Source of the DNA: Chrysemys picta bellii
Lineage: Eukaryota > Chordata > Testudines > Emydidae
Assembly (NCBI RefSeq): GCF_011386835.1
Contig: NC_088791.1
Coordinates: forward strand, 129,122,943-129,186,942
Reading direction: 5' to 3'
Length of the DNA: 64,000 bases
Every line of letters begins with the position of its first letter. The stretch's first letter is position 1. Positions 36,426-49,400 of this stretch are shown here, piece after piece. Below the pieces are notes generated by a model. That model was not told the origin of the DNA and searched no databases. It saw only the letters and a program-made list of their open reading frames with translations. Position numbers and translations under genes: made by a program.

Positions 36426-39137
36426 ACTTTAAAAACATTTACAAACCATATATACTGTTTTAGTGGTGGGAGAAAAGAAAGTACACCTCTATCAAGGTGA
36501 ATTTCTCTTGTGATATGTATCACTGTTTCCTGACTATATTATCAGCATGGTAATCAGAGAGACAGTAAAATTAAAAACAGATTTTGCCAAGAAGATTGCT
36601 ATTGCCTGAAGAAAATTTAGTTCAAGTTAAATGCATTTGCATTTATTCTATTGTTTAAGATGCCTATATAACACTTTGTGAGGAAGCAGGAAGAGAAAGG
36701 AGTAAAAAATTACTATATGTGGCTATAGAAATTTAAAACAAACTGAACGAATAAAAAAAGATTGATGGCCAAGCATTTACCTATTGTATATGAAGAGCAA
36801 CCAAAAATCTTGCCCTGTTGTGGAATGATTGTTTTTTGTTTTTTTTTAGGACATCATATTGAGTACAAAAATTTTTCTTACTGATGATAAAATAGAGTCC
36901 AAACTGTAAATATGTAGGAAGAGGCTGGTTATACAACCCTATTCTTGATAGGTTGTTTTTTTCCTAAAATCCTGTACAATTTGCTGCCAACCCCCAAATC
37001 CAAGAACAGACTACATGCATTCAATTTAAGATGAAACACATTTACAGCCTTTTCCTTTTTTTTTTTTAAATGTTCAAACTAAAACAGAGAATGAAGATGG
37101 GATTTTTCCAAAACTTAAAAGGGCAAACAATTAGACCAAAGGATGCCGCATTATACTAAATCTAACACTGTGGATCATCCACACCTCCTTATTTTAATTA
37201 AGCTTTCCATGCCTCAGTAAATCCATTATTTCCTCTTTACATTAAATGAGGAAACTCATTCTACCTGAAAACTGTATTTCAATAAATCCAGAACATATGG
37301 GGTGCTTTCAGCCATTGTATTTCTCTCAGCTGTTTATATTTCATCTCCACAGCACCAAGAACTTCATTCTTTTATCCATATTATATACAGAACTTATTAG
37401 TATACACTAATGGCTTCCAGCATGGTATAATAGACACTGAAAAAAAATCAAAAATTTTCAGTCAGCTAAAGCAACATTTTGTTTCAGTTCATCATTTCCA
37501 CAATACAGAACATAAGGGGCTGTCTAGTAACTCTACTGACAGAACTAAAATTATAGGTCTCAAAAACTGAACAATGGAACTGCAGACTGAGATAATAAGG
37601 GGTAACTTGCATGATGAAGCATCCAAAACTGAGGTACCCATAATCAGTAATATTTTAAAAAAATCTTGGTCAACATTTCTATATCAGCAGACGAAGCACA
37701 TGGACAGAAGGTAGTTGGGTCCACTAGTCATGGAGGGTCTTTATCCCTACAGTCTCTTCTCTTCATGTTCCATGTTGTAGGGGCCAATCTCAGTGGTAGA
37801 GAGTAAGAAATTATCCTATGTACTTTTAATTCCACCTTTCAAATGAAGATTTTGTACATATTACCATCTTCCAGATGTTCCAGGATGGTAAAACTATCAT
37901 TGTTTTGTTTTTTGCAACTGAATTTCAAAAGCGAAAGGGGGAAAAAATGAAGTTATACACACCACTGCCACATGCTAACAAAATACCATATAAACACCCC
38001 ATATTAAACAAGTAATCTTACAATACAATTTATGTGAGAAATAGTTCTTCATGCACAACACTTGACCTTTCCTGTCTGTCAACTGAGTGAAGAGGGAGCA
38101 ATCTTCTGTCCAGATGGGTTGATCTGATGGTATAGAAATCCCAGTTGGATACTTGAGGGTTTCCACTGAACTGAGCTGCCTTACCAAATCCTTAATAACC
38201 TACCCAATTATCCAACAGTGGGTGAAATGGGCCAATTAAGTTGAACATTTTAGTTCATTTACACCATACAGGGACATTCCACTTTTATCTGAGTATTCAT
38301 TACCCATTCAAAGGATTCCACACCAGGAATTTAAGTAATGAAATTGATGGCCTGCTAACTAGGAAATCATAGGTAATGATTTAAACAAAAAAAATCTCCA
38401 CTATTTCAGCATAGCTCCATTTCTTTAAAAACCTCTCAGCAGTATTCCAATTAAACGATGTACAAGCACACAAACGCGCGCATGGGGAAAAAAACCCTAT
38501 CAGCTCAAAATGCTAACACCGGTCTGCAATGTTTCACTTTACTTGTTTCATGGTGTGGATGAGGCACCTTCCATTGTACCACAGGGCCTTCATAATCCCA
38601 CGTGGCCAGAGTTTGGCTTTCCCACACCAACCCCTTTCAGGCAGGTCAGGCCTTGCTTGCAACAAGATAAGTGTCTGGACAGCTAAGAGGTAAATTTGTC
38701 ATATTACTCTAAAGTGACAGTGCAATATTAGAGAAATAGAAATCCAATTTACAATCCGGAGGTAAAAGTTTTCTGATTAGCCATGTAATCAAGAATACTG
38801 TCTTTAGGGGTTACTGCTGGCCCATATCTTCATTTGCTGGTTATTAGCCTATTGAAAACTATTACACCTCTGATACTATATACTGGATCTGTTTTGAATG
38901 AATGCTCATGGGCCATATTTTTGTCACAGATTCCATTATTTTCAGGGTTGGTTTTTTTTAAATCCCTACAAAAAGTTTTTGTACAGGTATTTTACTATAT
39001 CAGTGATAGATGGGAAGACGCCAAAATGTCGTTCTTTTTAGTACATGAAAAGCATAATAGAATAAAATACAACAGCAACAGACTTGTATAATACAAGTTA
39101 AACTCTGTCTTGTAGAGACTATTTCTGTCTGTATACA
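36426..39137. other. Intron 3 stretch without recognised elements
   Basis: AT-rich sequence with A/T runs near 36840 and 37055. No exon, tRNA or transposon ends were recognised. Confidence 0.5.
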
Positions 39138-39240
39138 GACCCGAAGAAGAGCTCTTTGTAAGCTCAAAAGTTTGTCTCTTTCACCAACAGAAGTTGGTCC
39201 AACAGAAGTTGGACAAGACACCCATCTTATCTCCCTAGTA
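39138..39240 (+). mobile_element. Penelope-like fragment, second subfamily, hammerhead-like
   Basis: It opens CAGACCCGAAGAAGAGCTC, then TTTGTAA, GCTC, AAAAG, TTTGTCTC, followed by CACCAACAGAAGTTGGTCC. The order CCGAAGA, a GAGCTC-type stem, AAAA resembles a decayed hammerhead core. The segment AACAGAAGTTGG is duplicated in tandem. It matches the family of the 8618-8680 fragment. Confidence 0.55.
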
Positions 39241-39391
39241 TCGGTCTACAAAGTAATTTAATTATACCATAATTCTTAAAAAATGTCAGTTATATATCCA
39301 TGACTCTTGATATTTTGGGCTATTTGCTTGTAGGTGGGTGCCCTGTTAAACAGTTTAAAAGAAAATCCCAGGCCCTGCCAAGCTAAATCCT

Positions 39392-40063
39392 ATGACAGTG
39401 GTCCGCAAATTATGGGGGAGGAATGTTCGGGGGGAGAGGGCGCGGGTGTCACGCGATAAGTCTCGGGCCAGCCCTCCACAGGGAACAGGCAGGAAGAGCC
39501 ACGCTTCCAGCCCCACTCCACCCCCAGACCAGCTCCCCCGTTTAACCCTGCAGTCTTGCCTGGGCCATCCCCCAGGGGAGGTGAGAAGCATAGGAGTAGT
39601 TTGACCTCTATATTGGGTGGGCAGCTCCAGTCAGGTCTCCGAGGCCACATGTGGAGGGCCAAATTCGGTGCCTGCCCGAGATTTGCAGTTTGGGGGAGGG
39701 GTGCAACACCCCCCTCCCTTCTATCCCCAAACTACACCTGTGGCGGGAAGAGAGTGCCATGCGTCCAGCCCCACTCCACCCCCTGCCCCGGTCTGGCCCC
39801 AGATGCAGGCCAGCCCCCATGGGGTGAGGGTGGGGAAGAAGCGCCAAACTTCCAGCCCCACTCTGCCCCCAAACCAGCTCTGCCCACATTCCCTCTCAGA
39901 CTAGCTCAGCCTCTAGCCCCAGCTCCTCCTCTAGCCCCAATTCTACCTTTAACTCAAGCTCTGCTAGTTGGCAGTGCAGTAATGGAGGGGGGGTACAGAC
40001 AGATTCCATTGATGGTGAGTGGGGGTGCGACTGGAAAAGTTTGTATACCCCATTGCTCTACAG
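39392..40063. mobile_element. Possible hAT-like element, GC-rich
   Basis: The left end CAGTGGTCCGCAAATTATG and the right end AAAGTTTGTATACCCCATTG are weakly inverted, in the style of hAT ends. The interior is GC-rich with repeated CCAGCCCCACTCC words, which explains the long frames (to 197 codons). No clear target duplication was found. Confidence 0.4.
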
Positions 40064-40131
40064 AATATGGGAAGCTAATAAGAACAGATACTAGGTTTGC
40101 GCCACAGCTCAGAAAGCCGAGACCAGAGCTA

Positions 40132-40260
40132 GGGTTGCCAACTTTCTAATGCCAGAAAACCGAACACCCTTGCCCTGCCCCTTCTCTCAGACCCCGCCCC
40201 TGCTCACTCCAATCCCCCTCCCTCCATCGCTTGCTCTCCCCCACCCTGGCTCACATACTC
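40132..40260. mobile_element. hAT end fragment (TAGGGTTGCCAAC)
   Basis: It starts TAGGGTTGCCAACTTTCTAATG and continues with CCGCCCCTGCTCACTCC. This is the same terminus type as 16187 and 43215. No partner end with a target duplication was found. Confidence 0.5.
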
Positions 40261-40605
40261 ATTTTCACTGCAAGGCCCAAACAGGCATATTTATTGTTTT
40301 GACAGATGTACTATACTAATTTCAGGTTTAATTTGTTACAGGATGCTAGAGCTGGCAGCAAAATAGTCAAAAAGGGTAATTTTTAAAAAACTGAAATTTC
40401 ACAAAGGTTTTCATGATTGTTTCCCTCCCCCTTCCCATTTTTTGTAACCAGCTCCATGTTTTTTGTTCACTAAAAAGTTATTGTAATTTTACCTGTGGAA
40501 TTAGGACCACACATTATCACAGCTGCAATGGGTCCATTAAAGGCCCACTTCTGAAGCCCAAATACAAATCCATAGAGCATAACCACAGAAATGCACATCT
40601 GTCCA

Positions 40606-40634
40606 GACACACACACACACACATATATATATAT
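40606..40634. repeat. (CA)n(TA)n microsatellite
   Basis: CA repeats run directly into TA repeats within intron 3. Confidence 0.9.
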
Positions 40635-41109
40635 CTGTAGAAACTGACTCCCACACCTACATGCACATACACACGTGTAGTCATGGGTACAAATCTAGCA
40701 TGCACTAACACATACACTTCCACATTATTTACTATATCAATTGTTGTTCAGTGCCTAGAGACCCCAACTAAGATCAGGGCTCCAGGGTGATAGGAGCTGG
40801 ACATACACATAAAAAGAGAGAGTCTGCAACAAAGAGTTTATAATGTAGCTAGACAAAGGTGGGGAGAAATGTATGATACATTGGCTCTTCTGCAATTACT
40901 AGTCAACAACATTCACTTTTTAAGAAAACATTTCTTTTAGACTGCCCTTCTCTTTTAAAAACTTGTTATGAAATGAATACACACACATTTTATGTCATCA
41001 ATTTTTTTGTGCGCAAGCCAGCAAAAGCAAAGAGTTAGGCTGAAAATTTTATTCACACAGGTATACACACATGCAGCAATACTCGCACCTCCCTACACAA
41101 AGGCACACA

Positions 41110-41400
41110 GTGAAGGAGACGGGGGTGGGGGGTTTGTGGGGTGGATGGGGATGCAGGGGGAGGCAGAAGGGTACAGGTGCATGAGGATGTGAGGGGCACA
41201 GGAGCGTATAGGGACATAATGGGAGTGCAGCACAGTATGGAGGTGAATAGGGTGCAGGGCTGTGGGGGGTGAGAGACTGGGGGTGGCAGCTCTGGGAAGT
41301 GGAGAGGATGGGTAGGAGTGTGCTGTAAGGGGTACAGGGCTGGGATGGATAGGTGTGGGGAACAAGACGGGATGGAACAGTGAGGGGGATGAGGGTGAAG
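41110..41400. repeat. G-rich degenerate minisatellite
   Basis: Loose repetition of GGGATG, GGGTACAGG and GGTGNAGGG words on the plus strand. The long frames on both strands here are compositional. Confidence 0.5.
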
Positions 41401-41419
41401 CCCCATTCCCAGCACTCAG

Positions 41420-41861
41420 ACGGGGATACACATCTCAAACTTCTGGATGCTGGCGACAGGCAGCAGTTCGCCGCAGGGCACGCACCGCAGCTTGAGCCCA
41501 GCCACAGGAATGTGAGGTGAAGAAGGAGGCCAGCAGCAGTGGGAGAGGCACATGTCACGACCCCTCAACAGCCGCCTGCTAAGCGCACTAGTTTGTCCCC
41601 TGCCCCGGCCAATGGGAGCTGCACCTGTGGGTGGGGCATCACACGCACCCACCTGGCCAGCCGCCCTAAAGGTTAGGAACCGGACATGCTGGCTGCTTCC
41701 CGGGATCCGCGCGGCACGGAGGCTAGCAGGGAGCCTGCCAGCCCCACAACATGGCGCCACCAACCAGACAGTCAACGGCCTGGTCAGCAGTGCTGACTGG
41801 AACCTTCAGGGTCCCTTTTTGACCGGGTGTTCCAGTCGAAAACTGGACACCTGGTCACCCT
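41420..41861. mobile_element. hAT end fragment (right end GGTCACCCTA)
   Basis: The right end reads GAAAACTGGACACCTGGTCACCCTA, the inverse of TAGGGTGACCAGGTG. The 41480-41760 part is GC-rich with CpGs. It may belong with 40132-40260 as one 1.7-kb element or be a separate insertion; flanks give no target duplication. Confidence 0.5.
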
Positions 41862-42321
41862 AGCTCAGTAACAACGAAGTGGTAACACCAAAAACCAGCC
41901 CAGTATACCCTAATTCCTCCAGGGATCATGTGGTTTTCTCTTCTGCAAAAGTAACACAAGCTTTTTAAAAATAATGTAGAAAGTTAAATGTGTTTTACAG
42001 AGGTCTTCCCCAATACAGCTCAAGCACAGTTCTAATTACCTGACAAAGAGGGAAAGCAAAGATTATTTTGGGGATATAAAACATTTTTTTAAAAATAAAT
42101 ATGCAGTATTTCCATTACTTTTGCCTGTTTTTAAAACTGCATCTGCCATGTTATACTTCCTTAAAGTCTCCATGGTAAAAAGAGTCTTAAGATACTGCAT
42201 ATTCAATCTTAAGTTTATTATGCATTTTAAAAGTGTATAATTTTGTAGCTGAACAAGATGTTTGATGCTGGACTGGAATCAGGACACGAAAGCCTTACCC
42301 TTGGAAACCAAAGGTGAAATA

Positions 42322-42558
42322 CCCTGTTTCCCCGAAAATAAGACAGTGTCTTATATTAATTTTTGCTCCCAAAGATGCGCTAGGTCTTATTTTCAGGGGG
42401 TGTCTTATTTTTCAATGAAGAAGAATACGGTACACATCGGTGGATGCCTTATTATCGGGGAGGTCTTATTATCGGGGGGATGCCTTATATTACAACGAGA
42501 GGCAAAACTGTAAGTAGGCCTTATTTTCGGAGGATGTCTTATTTTCGGGGAAACAGGG
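42322..42558. mobile_element. MITE with 20+ bp perfect terminal repeats, TA target
   Basis: CCCTGTTTCCCCGAAAATAA at the left is exactly inverted at the right as TTATTTTCGGGGAAACAGGG. TA flanks both sides (42320-42321 and 42559-42560). The interior holds four or more further CTTATTTTCGGGG/CTTATTATCGGGG words. The TA target suggests the Tc1/mariner superfamily. Confidence 0.8.
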
Positions 42559-43214
42559 TAGTAGTTGAAAGTGAAATGATTCTGTTGGTCTCATTTCAGC
42601 GCACATCATAAAATTGCTTCAAAGTTCAGTTTGAGTCAAAGGACTCTGCTAAAGAAGAATCTGGGATGAAAATAGCACTGGATGTTGTGCTCAGGAATGA
42701 GGGATGCTGAAAGAACTACAGATAGAAGCAGCTATCACAGTGGAAGTCCCATGTGTTTAACTCAATTTTGTTTTGCTATTTCCTCACTTTTAGGAGCACT
42801 AGATATTTTAATACAATAGATATTTTTAACATGTATATTCATTTATCAGTCACTAAGGTTAGAGTTTCTGCTATATTTTTACACACTTTCATTTGAGGCA
42901 CTGAAAGTTCTATTTTTCTTACATAATTACTCTTAAAAAAGCTCTTTAAGCTTGCTCTAAGGAAATATTATGGATACAATACAGCTTTGTTTTAAAAAAC
43001 TTAATGGGAGTTTTTAAAAAAAACATTCCACAAGAAAATAGCAATATTTTTTAAATGTAATTAGATTTTTTTAGTTTCAAGTAAAATTAGACTGATTACA
43101 ATTCTGTATTCTTTATTTGTAGGGTTTTACTTTAAAACCACTGCGGTAACCATTGTTTCTTTGTAAATATTCTTTATAAATGTATTATTCTTTGTAAATA
43201 TTATTTTCTAACAA

Positions 43215-43719
43215 TAGGGTTACCATACGTCCGGATTTTCTCGGACATGTCCGGCTTTTTGGGCTCCAAATCCCCGTCCGGGGGGAAATCCCAAAAAGCC
43301 GGACATGTCCGGGAAAATCAGGACATGCGGGGCCGGCGGTGCTGGGCCGGGGGCCGGGCCAGCAGTGCGGTGCCGGGGACCGGGCCGGGGGTGCTCGGCC
43401 GGAGGCCCGGGGGCCGGCAGTGCTGGGCGGGCCGGGGGTGCTCGGCCGGGGGCCGGGCCCGGGGCCGGCACCCCAGGGCCCGAGCCGACCCAGGCTGGAG
43501 ACGCCGGGGGGGCCAGACTGGGCCGCGCCTCCTCCCCTCACAACCCCCTTACCTGCTTCAGGCTTCCCGCGAATCAAATGTTCGCGGGAAGCAGGGGAGG
43601 GGGCGGAGTTGGGGTGGGGACTTTGGGGAAGGGGCGGAGTTAGGGCGGGCGGGGCTGGGGGCGGGGCCAGGGCCCCGTGGAGTGTCCTCCTTTTGGAGGC
43701 TCAAAATATGGTAACCCTA
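43215..43719. mobile_element. GC-rich hAT MITE, CpG-island-like
   Basis: A perfect 8-bp duplication TCTAACAA flanks it (43207-43214 and 43720-43727). Terminal repeats TAGGGTTACCATA and TATGGTAACCCTA are exact inverses. A strong hairpin lies inside the left end: arms 43230-43263 and 43290-43323 share CGGACATGTCCGG. The centre (43325-43680) is very GC- and CpG-rich, unlike the surrounding AT-rich intron. Long frames there (to 155 codons) are compositional. Confidence 0.9.
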
Positions 43720-43727
43720 TCTAACAA

Positions 43728-45419
43728 TGATATCCAAATTTGTATTCCTGGGCTACTGGTACACCGCTTAGGTAGATGAAGGCATTGTCCATTCAGCCTG
43801 ATGCCTGACAATGCACAAAGGCCCCAAAAATATGCTGCCTGTTGTGATTTACTGCTTAACTAGAATCACTAGCATGTAAATGTTCACAAGTCCAGACATT
43901 TGGAAATTACATTTCTGCTGCAACTTTCTGAAATAAAGTGCCATGGGCACTTCTAGCAAGAGTTGAGGAATTAGCTCCAATTCGTGCCCACCTACCCCCT
44001 CCCCTGCAATTTCAATTAGCCATGGTATTCTTCCCTTCCTCTTCTGAGTTGTCATGCAGTGTTAACACAGCTATTGACTTTTCACCCCAGAGATGGCTCC
44101 ATTTCAGTGGCTGATTTTTTTTTTAAAAGCTTTTTTAAGACATATATACACACACCCACACAGCTATGTGATACATCACATAATTATATTGTATACAAAC
44201 TATATGTACACAAGGATAAAAGGTTCTACTGTAAATGTAAGACTTCATATTTTTAACTTTTCATCAAATCCACAAGAACTAATCATCTGACAGACACATG
44301 ATTTCATGCTTGAAAGCAGACCCACAATGCTCAAATACAAAATTAGAAACCTGGGAAACACTTGCAAGGCAGTGAACGTCTGACAGTTGCTGAAAGTATG
44401 TTTTCTTACAATGGCCTCTAAACCCATCTCATTAGCACAAACGTGTCCTGAGGGACCATGTAAGTGCATTTCCCTTCAGCCAATAATGTGTTAACTTATT
44501 AATTAGAACTGCCGCTGCAGGGTAAAACAAGACAAAATTAATTCAAGAGCTGCCTTAGCAGGCCAACCTATCTCTGTACTCTACTCACAGGAGAGCTGTC
44601 TGCAATTCAGTTTTGTTTAATTAGTCCCTCAAAAAGCAACTGGTTCACTCTGATAAGGAGGTTAAAAGCAAAACAAAACAAAAGCATGCCTTCTATAGGC
44701 CAATTTCATTTTTAAACTACATTTTTCCAATGTGAGAAACTGCTGTTTTAAAAAAGACTGTACATTCCTCTCTCTCGCTTGCAAACCAAGGACATTGAAC
44801 ATCAACTTCTGCACTACCATCCTTCATTCTAACAAACCCAACACTGAAGCAGTCAGGCCAATAAGCCCCGTGGCTAGACGACAACTATATTTGATTACTT
44901 AAAATTTGCTGTTTGGGTTTTCTTACAAATTTAATCTCATATCACAAATTCAGTGGGTGAGTTTTACTATTTGAATAAATGGAAGGGAAGAAGTATTGCT
45001 AACATTGTCACAGGGCCTAATAATCATTTTTACGCAGAAGCTTGCAGAGTTTAGAGAGCGCTCCTCTATCCCCCCTTCTAGTTAGCAATAAAACTATGAA
45101 TCTGTTGGTTTTTCCCTCCTCCTCGCCAACCCTCACTTCTCCCTATCCCCAAAGGAGATGCAAGAAAGTAAGATGGCATGGATGCACCATACTATTTATT
45201 GTCTTTCGTTGCTGACAAGCACAGTAGCCAGTTTAATTTAAATCCATATATTTTGATTGCTATTTAGTGCAAGAAACAGAAATAGTAGTTAGACTAGACA
45301 ATAAAGAATAAAAACCAAAGCTGCATATTTCCTATAATTTCTGGTATATTCAGCAACACCAAGATTTTTCTCTTTCACATATTACTACTACATCCTTCCC
45401 ACACCACTGTTGGCACGCA
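43728..45419. other. Intron 3 stretch, mostly unique
   Basis: No exon or confident transposon. 44480-44720 (ATTAGAACTGCCGCTGCAGG, CTGATAAGGAGGTTAAAAGC) is repeat-free and looks like a possible conserved non-coding block, but this cannot be judged from one sequence. Confidence 0.4.
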
Positions 45420-46480
45420 GGGCAGAAACTCATCTACTTTATTCCTCTCTGCCATTTGCTGTTGCTTCCATCTACTCCATGGTGTTGAGATCAACTGTTA
45501 TGTCCTCCCTATTACAGGTTTTTCTTAAGGTTTCTCTTCGGCTCCCTCATTTTTTTCACAGCAGTTAGTTTCCACATGGGAGTCTATGCATTGGCATCCA
45601 AAGTAAATGCCCCAAATATATCCAGCACTTCCTTCCAATTCCAGTGGATATGAGCTGCTGGTTGGTGATTTCTCAGATCTCTTCATTGGCGATTAAATCT
45701 TTCCATCTAATGCCCAGAATCTTTTGTAGACATATTTTCAACAGTGTCTAGTTTTCTGACTAACGTTTTGGTCCAGCATTTGCGGCCATATGTTAATCCT
45801 GAGATTATGTCTGGGTTGAAAATTCTAAAGTTTTTTTCTGATTCTGTATATGTTTGATTTCCATATGCTGTGAGTTTAATGAATGCTGTGGATGCCCTTC
45901 CTTTCCTGATGTCACTTCCTTCTTGAGGTCTCTGCTACCTAGTATAGTCCTGCCCAGGTGGATGAACTGTTCAACTTCCTTGATATTTTTGCCTTCTAAT
46001 GTGATGTTGCTGCTTGATCTCTGGGTTTTGAGAACATGTGTGTTAGCATTACTAATTCTGAGCCCTGTCTGCATGCTCTTTTTCCAGATCATCTTTGTAG
46101 CTTGTTTGAGGGTGTCACTCAACAGCACAATATCATCTGCCAAGTCTAGATCTTCAAGGCATTTGCCATCTACCCATGATTTACCAGTGTTTATGTTGCT
46201 AATATATTTCTTTATTATCCAATTTATGGCAATGCTAACCAGAAGATCAACCAGAACTGTGTTTCATGATGGTGTCCACTTTGAACCACTGTGCTGCTTG
46301 GTTGTTCACTCTTATAGAGCGCTTCGCCTCTATATATAATTGTAATGATATTGGCAACTTTAGATGGGATTCCATAGAACTGAAGAATATTCCACAATAT
46401 ACGTCTATGCAAGCTGTCAAATTCCTTTTGAAAAATATCAAAGAAATGGATTTTCTATATATGTAATGTACGCACACAGT
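45420..46480 (-). mobile_element. LINE reverse-transcriptase remnant, clade uncertain
   Basis: Minus-strand frames give HRRILWNILQFYGIPSKVANII (46310-46400), a WFKVDT block, ADDIVLLSDTLKQATKMIW (about 46090-46140, containing the catalytic ADD), then KTQRSSSNITLEGKNIKEVEQFIHLG. Towards 45420 are C-terminal words resembling GRHILGIWGIYFG and WMEATANGREE. This is an RT of the GVRQGC...LSP type, with YGIP near the palm, like RTE or related LINEs. Frameshifts and stops break it. Unlike the other dead RTs here, the ADD motif is retained. Confidence 0.65.
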
Positions 46481-46489
46481 ATATTAATT

Positions 46490-49400
46490 TGGGCTGTGTC
46501 TGAACCTCTAATACTTTGAGCTTTATCTATCAGAGACACTGGCTTTTCACATCCAATTTAGATTATATTGCTTTCTAAATTCATGCCAAACCAAACCTCC
46601 ATTTCCTTTGGCTTGTTTGAAACTCTTTTCTGGATTAATAGTATTTGGTATTATTACTAAACTCTCTCTCCTATGAAGTCTCATATTTGATCCGCCTTTC
46701 TTGGTAGATTCTTTGCTACAACACATTTATTTGCTATTAACTTTGTCTTCTTCCTTATATTATGCAAGACTAAAAAGGCTAGAGGCAGATCTTCTTTGTA
46801 CTCTCATCTGCCTCCTTTGCAAAACTGACCAATCTAAACAGATTTAGGACATTATATTTGCCAAACTATACAATTTTTATAAAGCCAGTTGCTTCTGTTT
46901 ATTGCTTCAATGGCTCTATAGCTTCCACATGAGCAAATGTTTACATGTAATATGTAATATCAGCGTACTGAAAAGTAGTAGAGCAACTAGTAGCATTTTC
47001 TAGAGTTCACAGGTTCTAATTCAAGGAGGAAAAAATTAGACTATTAAAAAATTATTATATGAAATGTATTATATGTGATGGCTAGTTAAGGATCTGAACA
47101 CTGAGGTCATTTCTACTAAAGTGTCTGCCCCCTGGTTACACAGCAATTAGTTACATGCTATACATGTTCCATTTTTTTAAAGAGCCATCTCCTTCATCTC
47201 TACACCCCTTCATATTATACTATGAGTCCTCACTAACAACAATAATTTAGAAATAAGCTAACATTTATTTTAAAGTAAATAATACACCATCACAGAGTGA
47301 TGCTGTCTTTGCCCTCCCATTCTTCTGCTATCTACTTTTGCAATGTCTTGGTATGTTTTGTATGTGCATGGATTTTAAAAGGTGGCCAACAAAAGAGGAA
47401 AAATATGGATTTGTACCCTTTTTTAGGTCTGTGTGCATTTAAAGAAGGCCTCAAAAGTTTGTTTATTTTCAAAGGTTGTGTTTCCATTTTATTTCCTGCT
47501 CTTTTTTTTTTTTTGTTAGAAATTCAGATCTTGACTGAGGAAACTAAGAAAATGGTGACATCCAAAGAGCCAAGCCACTGAAAACTGAATAAACTAATGG
47601 TATGTTAACACTAGGAAAAAGGTGTGTTTTTAAAAACATGACTTATAACATTAAAAAAAACAAACCACTAATGTAGACAGGCCAAACTGTGGTTTTAACA
47701 CATTAGTTGGTCAAGATTAACCCTGGGAAGGAAAGTAAGGAAGGAAAACCTTGACCAGTTAACACATTAAAACTACAACGTACTGTATCTATATTATGAT
47801 TTTTAAATGGGTTAGCTAGTGTAGACAAAGGCCTAGGAGGTAAAGACAGAGAAGGAAAAAAAATTAGAAAGGAGCTGCTTTGCTCCTTGAATAAATCTTC
47901 CTCTTTTTTTCCATGATGAACGGAAATTGTAAAAAATGCAGCACACAAGACACAGATGCTGACTATATTCTGAATGTTTATGGCTCCCTTATGTGCCCAG
48001 GCAAAACCAGGTGCTAAACAAAGTGGTGTGTGCTTGTGACTGCTTAAGGCAGGTTATAAGCACCTGGTTCAGAAAGAGGTTTTTTGTATTTTGTTTTTTA
48101 TTTTTCTTCAATACTAATTTTCTCCTAATTCCAACTATCATTTTAAGGTTAGCCAAAGGCAAATAAGGGGATGAGTTCACTTACAATCTAAAGTTCACAT
48201 GTGTCGCTGCACAGTAAACCATTAAGAAGAGAGATGCTGAAAACAAGCCTGCAGCAAAGAAATATTGAAAATGCAGAAGTGCCTGCAGGAACAGTGAGGT
48301 ATCTGTGGCACTGAAAGGACTGGGAATGATAGATAAGACAAAGGGAAACTTGTGTTTGCATGTTAGGAAAGCACAAACACACATCTAATTAGATAGAGGT
48401 TAGTATTGATTTTGATCACTGGGTGCTTTAACAATGAACACTTACCATCACCAGATGTCTATATTATGCATAATTTCCAATGTGCCCTACCTGAACTAAC
48501 TATTCAAACCCAATGACTCCCACCACCGCCATCCCCTTATTTTAGTATTGTTAACAAGCTTCTCCTCTTCCTTCCATCCAAATATGAAAGCATAAAACAG
48601 GTGATTCAAAAAAAATAAAGCAAGCTACATATTTACTCTGTTGGACAAAAACTACAAGCTGGGTTTCAAGTGTGATCAAATCAGCTGTCATTTGTGAGTC
48701 ATTTGACAATTATACAAACCTTGGTCATTTAAAATTTGGATGAGAAATCCACCTTTGGCATGCAATTTGTCATGGGCAAGCTGTCATTCTGTGCCCTTCA
48801 TGTGGTTGGTTTAAGTCAAGAGGAAGATTTTAAACACCTATTACTTAACTGGATTTAATAGCTCTCCTTTTTCATTAGAAGAGAGCTTTAACATCAATTT
48901 TTCTTAGCCCCAATTAGACTCCAACTGGAATATCCTCTGTTCCCTTCTTTGTTAATCAGATTTATATAAAAAAAACAAATGATACATCACAGACCCAAAT
49001 AATTTTATACATCAGTTATTTTGCATTTTAAGGCATTTTACCTGATAATGTCATTTCTGTCCCCTTGCCCACACTTTGGCACCATTGGGCAGTCCTGCAT
49101 TCTGAGAGGCAGCAGCAGCAGCAGCAGCTTCCAATTATTTTTTTGGCTCTACTTAAGTTTTCTTTTTCCCAGGCAACAATTCCAGAGCCATTTCAAAATC
49201 CACTTAAACTACAAACCTCATACCCATCCTGGAATTATCTATACTAGTTAAATTAATTTTAATAATTGAAAAAATATTACACGCAACTGCTGTTATCCCT
49301 CAGACAAATGCTAATACAAAAATTCTGGATGAAACATTGAAACAATAAAGTTTTTTGTCTGTTAAGAGGCAGACTTCAGGATGTATGTGGCGTAAGCCGC

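Noticed and set aside
39556..40149. A 197-codon open frame
   Set aside because: It is Pro/Gly-rich because of GC-rich repeated sequence inside a hAT-like element, and frames of similar length occur on the other strand.
41049..41558. Pro/His-rich frames of 112-169 codons on the minus strand
   Set aside because: They come from a G-rich minisatellite read in reverse.
43185..43779. Overlapping 112-155 codon frames on both strands
   Set aside because: They follow from the CpG-rich core of a hAT MITE; several frames are open at once, which is a composition effect.
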